NCBI GenBank assembly: GCA_017934545.1
Contig: JAGBJI010000008.1
Span: forward strand, 248,001-312,000
DNA from: Bacteroidales bacterium
GTDB taxonomy: Bacteria > Bacteroidota > Bacteroidia > Bacteroidales > P3
Direction: 5' to 3'
Length of the DNA: 64,000 nucleotides
Part shown: positions 43,734 to 51,939 of the stretch, piece after piece
Layout: the number at the start of each line of letters is the position of its first letter
How positions within the stretch are numbered: position 1 is the stretch's first letter
The notes under the pieces: model-generated
The model's database searches: none
The model's input: only the letters and a program-made list of their open reading frames with translations
What the model was told of the DNA's origin: nothing
Made by a program: the position numbers and the translations under genes

Positions 43734-43741
43734 TAAATTTG
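43734..43741 (+). promoter_or_regulatory. Promoter -7 box of the aminotransferase gene
   Basis: TAAATTTG, 49 bp before the start. Confidence 0.6.
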
Positions 43742-43790
43742 CACAAAATTTAGTTTCAATACGTTTAACCATTTAAATACATAAGTCACA

Positions 43791-44981
43791 ATGGCAATTC
43801 AACTCAATGATTTCCGCAAATACGTTGCCCAAATCTCCGAACTTGACCCTATAATCATAGAACCCGTTGAGGCAGAGGGAGTTTGGGTCACCGACGTTAA
43901 CGGCAAAAAATACATAGACATGCTTTCGGGCATATGCGTAGGCAATGCAGGACACAAAAATCCCAAGGTAGTCCAAGCAATCAAAGACCAATGCGACAAA
44001 TATCTGCATGTAATGGTTTACGGCGAGTTCATACAAAAACCGCAGATGGATTACGCCGTCAGAATCAAAGAGTTGCTGCCACAAGAATTGACCCAAATCT
44101 TTTACGTCAACAGCGGAAGCGAAGCCATTGAGGGTGCGGTGAAAGCAGCGAAACTTTACAACAAAAGAAACAAAATCCTGTCTTACACGAACTCGTATCA
44201 CGGCTCCACAATAGGCTGCGTATCAATGTTAAGCGACACAAAGTTCCGCGAAAACTTTCTTCCGCTTCTGCCCTTTACTGACAATATAAGGTTCAACTGC
44301 GAAGAGGATTTAATGAAAATAGACACTGACACATGTTGTGTAGTAGCCGAAAGTATAGCTGTAGGTGAGGGCGTGCAATTGCCGCAAGATGATTATCTTA
44401 AAAAACTACGCAAGCGTTGCGACGAAACAGGCACGGTTTTGATTTTAGACGAAATTCAAACAGGTTTCGGACGCACGGGTACATTGTTCGCTTTTGAACA
44501 ATTCGGGTTCGTTCCCGACATTCTGTGCATAGCCAAAGCCATGGGAGGCGGGCTTCCGATAGGTGCGTTTATAGGCAAAGAAGAGATAATGTCTAAACTC
44601 AACAATCACCACCCACTTATCGGTCACGCAACTACATACGGCGGCAACCCCGTATGCCTTGCCGCTGCATTGGCACAGCTCAACTGCGTTGCAGACAAGG
44701 ATTTGCTCTTGGCAGTTAAACAAAAAGGTGATATATACCGCCGTGAACTTAAACACAAACATATAAAGCAGGTAACGGGTATAGGTCTTTTCAACGCAAT
44801 ATATCTTAACGACGGTGTGGATTGGCAACAGGTGTTGATAAAATGCTTTGAAAACGGCATTATAACGGGTACTCACCTGTTTAATGCCAACTGTATAAGC
44901 ATTAAACCGCCGTTAACTATTACCGAAGATGAGATAAAGGAAAGTATCTCACGGATTTTAAATGCGTTGGATAAGATATAA
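43791..44981 (+). CDS. Class III PLP aminotransferase (acetylornithine/ornithine type)
   Basis: A 396-residue aspartate aminotransferase-family enzyme. NSGSEAIEGAVKAAKLYNKR binds PLP, LILDEIQTGFGRTG is the class III motif, and the PLP lysine is K249 in AKAMGGGLPIGAF. YGGNPVCLAAALA is also typical. It could use acetylornithine, ornithine or a similar omega-amino donor; no arginine-synthesis gene is near, so the substrate is open. Ends 10 bp before the converging histidine kinase gene. Confidence 0.92.
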   Translation: MAIQLNDFRKYVAQISELDPIIIEPVEAEGVWVTDVNGKKYIDMLSGICVGNAGHKNPKVVQAIKDQCDKYLHVMVYGEFIQKPQMDYAVRIKELLPQELTQIFYVNSGSEAIEGAVKAAKLYNKRNKILSYTNSYHGSTIGCVSMLSDTKFRENFLPLLPFTDNIRFNCEEDLMKIDTDTCCVVAESIAVGEGVQLPQDDYLKKLRKRCDETGTVLILDEIQTGFGRTGTLFAFEQFGFVPDILCIAKAMGGGLPIGAFIGKEEIMSKLNNHHPLIGHATTYGGNPVCLAAALAQLNCVADKDLLLAVKQKGDIYRRELKHKHIKQVTGIGLFNAIYLNDGVDWQQVLIKCFENGIITGTHLFNANCISIKPPLTITEDEIKESISRILNALDKI

Positions 44982-44991
44982 AGCGAACGTT

Positions 44992-46221
44992 TTACGCTTT
45001 TGCAGTGCTGCGGTGCAGACTAAAGGACTGTAATTTTTGCTTTTTTACAAATTTAACGGTAAACACCGTCCCCTGATTGACAACGCTGCTGACCGAAATC
45101 TTGGCGTTGATTTGGTCAAGTATGGATTTGCTCAAGGCCAATCCTATTCCGTGTCCGCCGAATGCAGAAGCATTGTCTGCACGGAAGAACGCATCAAAGA
45201 CAAAAGGCAAATCTTCTTTTCTTATGCCTATTCCCTTGTCTTCAATTGTCAAAGTGTCGGCGTTAAGGTTGATTTTAACTCCGTCAAGTTGCGAAAACTT
45301 TTTGGCATTGTTAACTATATTGCCTATGGCAAGCGAAAGCAATGCCCTGTTGGCACAAATGAAAAAATCGTTTTCTATGTTTACGCTTACGTTTTCATCT
45401 TTAAACTGCATCAAAATCTCTGATAACAAAAAGTTTTCATTGCTTTGCCGCTGCATGCTGCCGTTTTGCGAGTGCGAAAACATAAGCAAATTTTTTATTA
45501 TGTCGGTTATACGCTGCGTTTGCTGATAAATGTTTTGCAAGGTCTGTTTGTATTCATCTGCACTGCGGTCTTTCAACAGTGCTATCTCACACTGTCCGCT
45601 TATAGCAGTCAAAGGGTTGTTGATTTCGTGCGATGCACCGTTGATAAACAGCTTTTGCTTTTGGTAAGTCTTCTCTTTGTTGTCCAAAATCCTTATCGCA
45701 TACAAACGGGACGCAAAATAAAGCATCAAGGACGTGAAAAGCAATATGCAGGACAACACTACGGCAATGGTTTTGTTGATTTTCTCCGTATAGATGTTGC
45801 TTGCCGTGACCAAAACCGCAAAGTTGCCCTCGTTATCTTGGTAATAAATGGCACAACCCAACTGTTTGCCCGTTTTGAAATGTTGGTTCTTTCCCTGCAA
45901 AAGCGATTGTATTTGATTGGTATTAAGATATTTTCCGAGTTTTTCTTCAAGCATTGCATCATTGTCCGCATCCAATATCATTTCTTCACTTATTGCCAAA
46001 TTTTCGCGTGATTTCAGCACAAGGTTTTCATATTTGTCTTCGGGCAATTCGTCTTTTTCGTATTTCAACATCGCCACCGACATTGCTTTCTGCTCCAACA
46101 ACGAATAGAAAACATTGACGGAATATTTTGAAACGAAAAACCAAATAAACAATCCTGCCGTCAATACCAAACAAACTGCAATACAGGAATATATCAAGGC
46201 AATCTTTTTCGCTGTTTTCAT
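44992..46221 (-). CDS. Sensor histidine kinase
   Basis: A 409-residue membrane kinase. Two membrane segments lie at about residues 8-31 and 150-170 with a ~115-residue periplasmic sensor between them. The phospho-accepting His near residue 197 is in GASHEINNPLTAISGQCEI. The ATPase part has NIVNNAKKFSQLDG, IEDKGIGIRKEDLPFVFDAF and GGHGIGLALSKSILDQ. It phosphorylates the response regulator encoded 10 bp upstream. The signal sensed is unknown. Confidence 0.94.
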   Translation of the reverse strand: MKTAKKIALIYSCIAVCLVLTAGLFIWFFVSKYSVNVFYSLLEQKAMSVAMLKYEKDELPEDKYENLVLKSRENLAISEEMILDADNDAMLEEKLGKYLNTNQIQSLLQGKNQHFKTGKQLGCAIYYQDNEGNFAVLVTASNIYTEKINKTIAVVLSCILLFTSLMLYFASRLYAIRILDNKEKTYQKQKLFINGASHEINNPLTAISGQCEIALLKDRSADEYKQTLQNIYQQTQRITDIIKNLLMFSHSQNGSMQRQSNENFLLSEILMQFKDENVSVNIENDFFICANRALLSLAIGNIVNNAKKFSQLDGVKINLNADTLTIEDKGIGIRKEDLPFVFDAFFRADNASAFGGHGIGLALSKSILDQINAKISVSSVVNQGTVFTVKFVKKQKLQSFSLHRSTAKA

Positions 46222-46231
46222 AATCCGACCG

Positions 46232-46933
46232 TCATTTTACGCAATATCCCCTGCCCAACTCCGTATATATATGTTTGGAAACAAAACCTTCGTCAATTTT
46301 TTGGCGTAAATAGCGGATATAAACTTCAACAATATTGGTGTTGGTGTTGAAGTTTTTGTCCCAAACGGCAGACAAAAGTTCGTTTTTGGTCAATACCCTG
46401 CCCTTGTTCTTAATCATATATTCCAACAATCTGTATTCTTTGACGGAAAGATATATTTTGCGGTTTTCTTTTCCGCACATACCGTTGCCCAACAACTTTA
46501 AACCGCGGCATTCAGGCATTTGCAAATCCGCACTCTTGCTTCTGCGTAAAAGGGAGTTGACTCTGGCCAAAAGTTCTGCGAACTTAAAAGGCTTGACAAG
46601 GTAATCGTCGGCACCGTTTTCCAATCCTGCTACAATGTCATCAGTACTGCCCAAGGCAGTAAGCATAATGACGGGCGTAGTATACGCAAACTTTTGCCTC
46701 AAACGCTTCAGTACTTCCGTGCCGTTCATCTTGGGCATCATAATATCCAAAAGTATTGCGTCAAAATACGGGTTGGTTTTGTCGTTTTCATATTTTGACT
46801 CAATATTCTGCCATGCCGATAAGCCGTCACGGCATGCCGTCACCGCAAAATCAAACTCAACAAATCCTTTTTCTATAAAGGACAATATATTTTCTTCATC
46901 TTCCGCTATAAGAATATGCTTTTTCATTGTCAA
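46232..46933 (-). CDS. OmpR-family response regulator
   Basis: A 233-residue DNA-binding regulator. Receiver: ILIAEDEENILSF with acidic residues and the phospho-accepting Asp63 in ILLDIMMPKMNG; VIMLTALGSTDDIVAGLENG and LVKPFKFAELLARV complete it. The winged-helix output domain has KIYLSVKEYRLLEYMIKNKG and NTNIVEVYIRYLRQKIDEG. It is the first gene of a two-gene unit with its kinase. Promoter -7 box at 46959-46966. Start at 46933 or 46927. Confidence 0.95.
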   Translation of the reverse strand: MTMKKHILIAEDEENILSFIEKGFVEFDFAVTACRDGLSAWQNIESKYENDKTNPYFDAILLDIMMPKMNGTEVLKRLRQKFAYTTPVIMLTALGSTDDIVAGLENGADDYLVKPFKFAELLARVNSLLRRSKSADLQMPECRGLKLLGNGMCGKENRKIYLSVKEYRLLEYMIKNKGRVLTKNELLSAVWDKNFNTNTNIVEVYIRYLRQKIDEGFVSKHIYTELGRGYCVK

Positions 46934-46958
46934 GCAACGTTTTCAAGGTTTCAACATG

Positions 46959-46966
46959 CAAAGATA
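46959..46966 (-). promoter_or_regulatory. Promoter -7 box of the two-component system
   Basis: TATCTTTG on the minus strand, 25 bp before the start. A second box-like TAATTTTG lies further upstream near 47115; the rest of the gap to metG shows nothing. Confidence 0.6.
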
Positions 46967-47180
46967 ATCAATAATAAAACACAAAGAAATTAAATTTTTC
47001 TAATCTCCGTACCGACACATCCGCATTTTAAAATCAGTAAAGCAAAAAATTATTGCAACAATGTCATCTTTTATTCAAACGAAAACACTGCTGCAATAGT
47101 TTTAAATGCGTTTTTGCAAAATTAAAATCTCTACTTATTTATATTATATCAGATTTTGTTTATATGATTTCGGTTTCTTT

Positions 47181-49256
47181 TTATCTGATTTCACAACCCG
47201 CACCGAATTCTTTCTGTGTTGAAACAAACGAAAGTTCACCCTCTGCGTTTTCAGCCATAAGTATCATTCCGTTACTCTCAATTCCTTTCAACTGTTTGGG
47301 TTCTAAATTCATCAAAACCGCAACACGCTTGCCGACAACTTCCTCTGCAGAGTAATATTCTGCTATTCCGCTGACGATAGTTCGGCGGTCTATGCCCGTA
47401 TCTACCGTAAGTTTCAGAAGTTTTTTAGTCTTTGCCACTTTTTCTGCACTTACTATCACTCCCGTACGTATATCCATCTGTTCAAACAAGTCATAAGAAA
47501 TGTTTGCTTTCTGCGGTTTTTGCGTCGGAGTGTCCGATAACTGCTGCAAAACTTGGGCTTTGTTTTTATTTTTTGTGTCCTGCAATTTGTCAATTTGCTT
47601 TTGAACGGCTTCGTCTTCTATTCTTTCAAACAGCAATTCCGCTTTGTTTACCGTATGATTTGTTTCCAATATATTTACTCCGCCTGCCTGCGTCCACGAA
47701 CAGACACTTAAATTGAGCATGTTCTGCAATTTTTTCGCCGAAAACGGCAAAAACGGTTCGCAAAGCACCGCAAGATTGGCACAAATCTGCAACGAAACGT
47801 TCAAAACAGTAGAAGTACGCCGTGCATCAGTCTTTACAGTCTTCCACGGTTCGTTTTCAGTCAAATATTTATTGCCTAAACGGGCTAAATTCATCAATTC
47901 AAACAACGCATCCCTGAATTTGTACGTTTCTATCAACGTTCCGATTTTTTCAGGGTAGGTTGCAATTTCTTCAATTGCCTTTTTGTCAACATCGTTCAAC
48001 TCATAGCAAGCGGGAACCTTACCTTCAAAATATTTATGTGTCAATACAACGGTTCGGTTTATGAAATTGCCCAAGATAGCCACGAGTTCACTGTTGTTAC
48101 GTGTCTGAAAATCTTTCCAAGTGAAGTCATTGTCCTTGGTTTCGGGTGCATTGGCACAAAGAACATAACGCAATACGTCCTGCTTATCAGGAAAATCTTC
48201 CATATATTCATGTAACCAGACAGCCCAATTGCGGGATGTTGAAATCTTATTCCCTTCCAAGTTAAGAAATTCATTGGCGGGAACATTCTCCGGCAGAATG
48301 AAATCGCCGTGTGCTTTCAACATCGCAGGGAAAACTATACAGTGGAACACAATGTTATCCTTTCCGATAAAATGTACAAGTTTCGTGTCTTTATCCTGCC
48401 ACCATTGACGCCATTTATCGCCCAATTTCTCTATTGTATTGGAAATATATCCTATCGGAGCGTCAAACCACACGTACAAAACCTTGCCTTCCGCTCCCGC
48501 AACTGGAACTTTGATTCCCCAATCCAAATCCCTTGTGACTGCACGGGGCTGAAGACCGTTGTCCAACCACGATTTACACTGACCGTATACGTTTGTCTTC
48601 CACTCTTTATGGTTTTCCAAAATCCAATCTTTCAAAAAACTTTCGTATTCATTCAACGGCAAAAACCAATGTTTGGTTTCTTTCAACACGGGTGCATTAC
48701 CGCTCAAAGCACTTTTCGGATTAATCAAATCCGTTGCGTTCAATGACGAGCCGCACTTTTCGCATTGGTCGCCGTAGGCATGCTCGTTGCCGCACACAGG
48801 ACATGTTCCGACGATGTATCTGTCGGCCAAAAACGTATGCTCGGCCTCATCGTAATACTGTTGAGTGGTTTGTTCAATGAATTTTCCGTCGTTAAACAGT
48901 TTGACAAAGAAATCCGACGCCGTTTGGCGGTGAGTTTCGCTTGTTGTACGGGAATATATGTCGTACGTCATGCCGAAATCTTCGAACGATTTCTTTATTA
49001 TGCCGTGATATCTGTCCACTACGTCCTGCGGGGTGCAACCTTCCTTTTTGGCACGTATGGTTACAGGCACGCCGTGTTCGTCACTGCCGCCTATAAAAAA
49101 CACCTGCTCGCCTTGCAACCGCAAATAACGGCAATAAATATCCGCCGGAACGTAAACACCTGCCATATGACCAATGTGTATAGGCCCGTTGGCATAAGGC
49201 AATGCCGTTGTAACCGTATAACGTTTGAACTTACCGTCCTTATCTGTATATGTCAT
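47181..49256 (-). CDS. metG: Methionyl-tRNA synthetase
   Basis: Class I synthetase with a C-terminal tRNA-binding domain, 691 residues. HIGH motif in [16 protein letters not shown]. Zinc-binding knuckle: [20 protein letters not shown] (four Cys). The KMSKS-equivalent is KISTS near residue 335 ([13 protein letters not shown]). The last ~110 residues ([20 protein letters not shown]) are the EMAP-II-like domain that binds tRNA. It begins 6 bp after glmM and shares its operon. Confidence 0.98.
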   Translation of the reverse strand: MTYTDKDGKFKRYTVTTALPYANGPIHIGHMAGVYVPADIYCRYLRLQGEQVFFIGGSDEHGVPVTIRAKKEGCTPQDVVDRYHGIIKKSFEDFGMTYDIYSRTTSETHRQTASDFFVKLFNDGKFIEQTTQQYYDEAEHTFLADRYIVGTCPVCGNEHAYGDQCEKCGSSLNATDLINPKSALSGNAPVLKETKHWFLPLNEYESFLKDWILENHKEWKTNVYGQCKSWLDNGLQPRAVTRDLDWGIKVPVAGAEGKVLYVWFDAPIGYISNTIEKLGDKWRQWWQDKDTKLVHFIGKDNIVFHCIVFPAMLKAHGDFILPENVPANEFLNLEGNKISTSRNWAVWLHEYMEDFPDKQDVLRYVLCANAPETKDNDFTWKDFQTRNNSELVAILGNFINRTVVLTHKYFEGKVPACYELNDVDKKAIEEIATYPEKIGTLIETYKFRDALFELMNLARLGNKYLTENEPWKTVKTDARRTSTVLNVSLQICANLAVLCEPFLPFSAKKLQNMLNLSVCSWTQAGGVNILETNHTVNKAELLFERIEDEAVQKQIDKLQDTKNKNKAQVLQQLSDTPTQKPQKANISYDLFEQMDIRTGVIVSAEKVAKTKKLLKLTVDTGIDRRTIVSGIAEYYSAEEVVGKRVAVLMNLEPKQLKGIESNGMILMAENAEGELSFVSTQKEFGAGCEIR

Positions 49257-49262
49257 CTGTGT

Positions 49263-50663
49263 TTAAAGGTTTTCTCTTATTATTGAAGTTATATCTTCTA
49301 TTATTACGTTAGCCAAATGCTCGGCCGTTGTCATGCTGTCGCTTTCGGCATATATGCGTATAATAGGTTCGGTATTGGATTTACGCAGGTGAACCCACTC
49401 ATTTTCAAAGTTTATCTTCACCCCGTCAACGGTTATCACCTCATAGTTTTTATACTTTTCGGCTATGTTTTTCAAAATTAAGTCTACGTCAATCTCGGGC
49501 GTAAGTTCCATCTTCTTTTTTGCTATAACATAGTCGGGCAACTCGTCACGCAAATCGTGGCATGTTATCTTACGTTTTGCCAACATAGTCAAAAACAATG
49601 CAATACCCACCAAAGCGTCCCTTCCGTAGTGGCATTGAGGATAGATAACTCCCCCGTTGCCTTCTCCGCCTATGACTGCATTGGTTTGTTTCATCTTTTC
49701 CACCACGTTGACTTCGCCAACTGCGGCAGCGGAATACGACATACCGTATTTCTTTTCGGTGATGTCTTTCAACGCACGCGAAGACGAAAGATTGGAAACC
49801 GTATTGCCCGGAGTATGTTCCAACACATAATCAGCCACGGCGACCAACGTGTACTCTTCAACAAAAGGTCTGCCCGTGTCAGTGACAATTGCCAAACGGT
49901 CAACGTCGGGGTCTACTATGAATCCTGCGTTGCAATGCTCTTTTTCCACCAATTCGCATATGTCTTTTATGTTCTCGGGCAACGGTTCGGGGTTGTGGGC
50001 AAACACTCCCGTCGGTTCGTCGTTCAAGGCAAACACTTCTTTGACGCCCAATGCTTTTAAAAGTTTTTTCAATACAAATCCTCCCGTGGAATTGACTGCA
50101 TCAAATGCAATGCGGAAGTCAGCCTGCCTTATTGCATCTACGTCAACCAAATCCAAAGCCAGAACTTTTTCTATATGTCTGTCAACTGCGTCGTCTATAA
50201 CGGTGTATGAGCCTAACTTGGTTGCCTGTGTAAAGTCAAAATCGTTGCCTGCAGCAAGTTCCAATACCTTTTCGCCGTCCTGTTTGGAGATAAATTCGCC
50301 GTCGGAAGCCAAAAATTTCAAAGCATTCCACTGAATAGGATTATGCGATGCGGTTATTATTATACCTGCGTCGGCGTTGTGGTCTGTTACGGCAAGTTCG
50401 GTCGTCGGCGTAGTGGAAAGCCCTGTATCCAAAACGTCAACACCCATTGACATTAATGTACCCGTAACTATTCTGTTTACCATATCGCCCGAAACTCTTG
50501 CGTCCCTGCCGACCAAAACGGTTATCTTGTCTTTGCCGGTTTTTTGTTTTATCACCTGCACGAATGCAGCCACGAATCCTACCAAATCAACGGGTGTAAG
50601 GTTATCGCCCGGTTTGCCGCCTATTGTACCTCTGAAACCTGATATAGATTTAACTAATGACAT
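49263..50663 (-). CDS. glmM: Phosphoglucosamine mutase GlmM
   Basis: Converts glucosamine-6-phosphate to glucosamine-1-phosphate for peptidoglycan and lipopolysaccharide precursors. The N-terminus reads VKSISGFRGTIGGKPGDNLTP. The active serine is in IIITASHNPIQWNALKF, the metal loop is DPDVDRLAIV, and the substrate loop GEGNGGVIYP. The C-terminal phosphate-binding RKSNTEPIIRIYAE is present. The frame opens upstream, but Met at 50663 gives the usual start and 466 residues. The TATCTTTG box at 50695-50702 is 31 bp upstream. The glmM-metG pair is an operon. Confidence 0.92.
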   Translation of the reverse strand: MSLVKSISGFRGTIGGKPGDNLTPVDLVGFVAAFVQVIKQKTGKDKITVLVGRDARVSGDMVNRIVTGTLMSMGVDVLDTGLSTTPTTELAVTDHNADAGIIITASHNPIQWNALKFLASDGEFISKQDGEKVLELAAGNDFDFTQATKLGSYTVIDDAVDRHIEKVLALDLVDVDAIRQADFRIAFDAVNSTGGFVLKKLLKALGVKEVFALNDEPTGVFAHNPEPLPENIKDICELVEKEHCNAGFIVDPDVDRLAIVTDTGRPFVEEYTLVAVADYVLEHTPGNTVSNLSSSRALKDITEKKYGMSYSAAAVGEVNVVEKMKQTNAVIGGEGNGGVIYPQCHYGRDALVGIALFLTMLAKRKITCHDLRDELPDYVIAKKKMELTPEIDVDLILKNIAEKYKNYEVITVDGVKINFENEWVHLRKSNTEPIIRIYAESDSMTTAEHLANVIIEDITSIIRENL

Positions 50664-50694
50664 AATATTATAATTGTATTTATGAAAAACTTTG

Positions 50695-50702
50695 CAAAGA
50701 TA
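50695..50702 (-). promoter_or_regulatory. Promoter -7 box of glmM-metG
   Basis: TATCTTTG on the minus strand, 31 bp before the glmM start. Confidence 0.65.
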
Positions 50703-50835
50703 ACATTTTTTTGCAAAATAACCGTATGCCAATCAAAAAATATTGTCCCTTTGACCGCACGGCAAACGCTTGTGATTTTTCTTTTGCACGGAAAAATGCC
50801 GAAAAACGCTGACAATCACACCGTGCAGAGTACTC

Positions 50836-50951
50836 TTTTCTGAATCCGTTTTGAAAAAACATATGTATTTTTATAAAAAAACATATGAATTTTAATCAAA
50901 AAACATATGTTTTTCGTTTCAAAAACATATGTTTTTTATTTTTAGGTTCTC
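50836..50951. repeat. Four-unit 22-bp phased array, CATATG type (copy 2, inverted)
   Basis: CATATG occurs at 50860, 50882, 50904 and 50926, exactly 22 bp apart. Read on the minus strand, spacers match those of the copies at 8.5 and 58.3 kb. TTTTCTG at 50836 lies 23 bp from the first unit, as in the other copies; the opposite flank is degenerate. It sits in the 438-bp divergent gap between glmM and the lipoprotein gene, which holds nothing else recognisable. Confidence 0.95.
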
Positions 50952-51101
50952 AAAACAATTTTTACAAATGTAAAATAAGTCAAGGAAAATGACGTTATAC
51001 AAAAACAATACAGGCAATAATCCGTAACCCTTTTACGGCTTTGGTCTGTCAGAGCAATAAAAAAAATAAATTAATAACTTATAAAAAAACAGGAAAACAA
51101 G

Positions 51102-51881
51102 ATGAAAAGAAAATTCAACATGCTGCTTGCCGCAGCGTTATTGCTGACAGGAACAGTTATGTTTGCTTCCTGCAAAGACGATGATGATGACAAAAAAGGC
51201 AAAGACGACAAAAATTACGTTCAGATGATGACCTTTGAACAGGAAGTCAGCCTTTACCACATGGACGAGGCTTCGGCAAAGAAGTTTATAACCGACAAAG
51301 GATTTAAATTCTATGCAAACGACGAAGATGCAGGCTCCGTACTTTATTATTATATAGGTAAAAACTCTTCCGGCGATTCAGTGATTGCAGCATATTCCGT
51401 ACAAAACGGTAAAATAAACGGTGTTGCCACTATGATGTTCGTCAATAAGACAACTGACATGAAGACCCAATACCTTAACGCAAGCAATCAAGTTGACAAA
51501 TGGATGAGTGAACACAATTCAATGTTCGGTTCACTGCAATTGGTTTACGAAGGTTCTATTTTTGAAAGCATATATAAATACGATTTATTTGAAAATCACA
51601 GCCAATTTGTTCAGGCTTTCAATGCTTTGCAACTGCCTATAACTTCGGTAATTTCGGAAATGTACACACCTGACACTGAAGAAGAGGAAGACGATTTCAA
51701 ATCCACAGAGTCACAAACCGAAGTCAACCTAATGCTTATCCCTGCCGAAGAGATGGAAGACGAAGACGAATCGCCGTTAGTAATACCTCAATGCGACTAT
51801 GTGATAAGTCTTGCTATTGACACGGAAATCGAAGAAAACGAAGTGGCTAAACTGCCGCGTCTAATAAGAAAAAGAAAATAA
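51102..51881 (+). CDS. Lipoprotein with poly-Asp surface-export signal
   Basis: A 259-residue lipoprotein. The lipobox ends at Cys24 (MFASC) and is followed by KDDDDDKKGKDDK, a strong match to lipoprotein export signals that take lipoproteins across the outer membrane. The mature part is partly helical with QMMTFEQEVSLYHMDEASAK and a very acidic C-terminus (EEEEDDFKSTESQTE, EEMEDEDES). No recognised family. It precedes the TonB receptor with a terminator between. Confidence 0.72.
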   Translation: MKRKFNMLLAAALLLTGTVMFASCKDDDDDKKGKDDKNYVQMMTFEQEVSLYHMDEASAKKFITDKGFKFYANDEDAGSVLYYYIGKNSSGDSVIAAYSVQNGKINGVATMMFVNKTTDMKTQYLNASNQVDKWMSEHNSMFGSLQLVYEGSIFESIYKYDLFENHSQFVQAFNALQLPITSVISEMYTPDTEEEEDDFKSTESQTEVNLMLIPAEEMEDEDESPLVIPQCDYVISLAIDTEIEENEVAKLPRLIRKRK

Positions 51882-51900
51882 CCGAACATTAATCCCTTAA

Positions 51901-51931
51901 GCCGTACCGCTTACAAGCGATACGGCATTTT
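51901..51931 (+). terminator. Terminator-like hairpin directly before the TonB receptor start
   Basis: GCCGTACCGCTT pairs with AAGCGATACGGC (one mismatch) and is followed by ATTTTT. It begins 20 bp after the lipoprotein stop and ends 8 bp before the receptor start at 51940, so it may be both terminator and attenuator. Confidence 0.8.
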
Positions 51932-51939
51932 TCGTTCCG

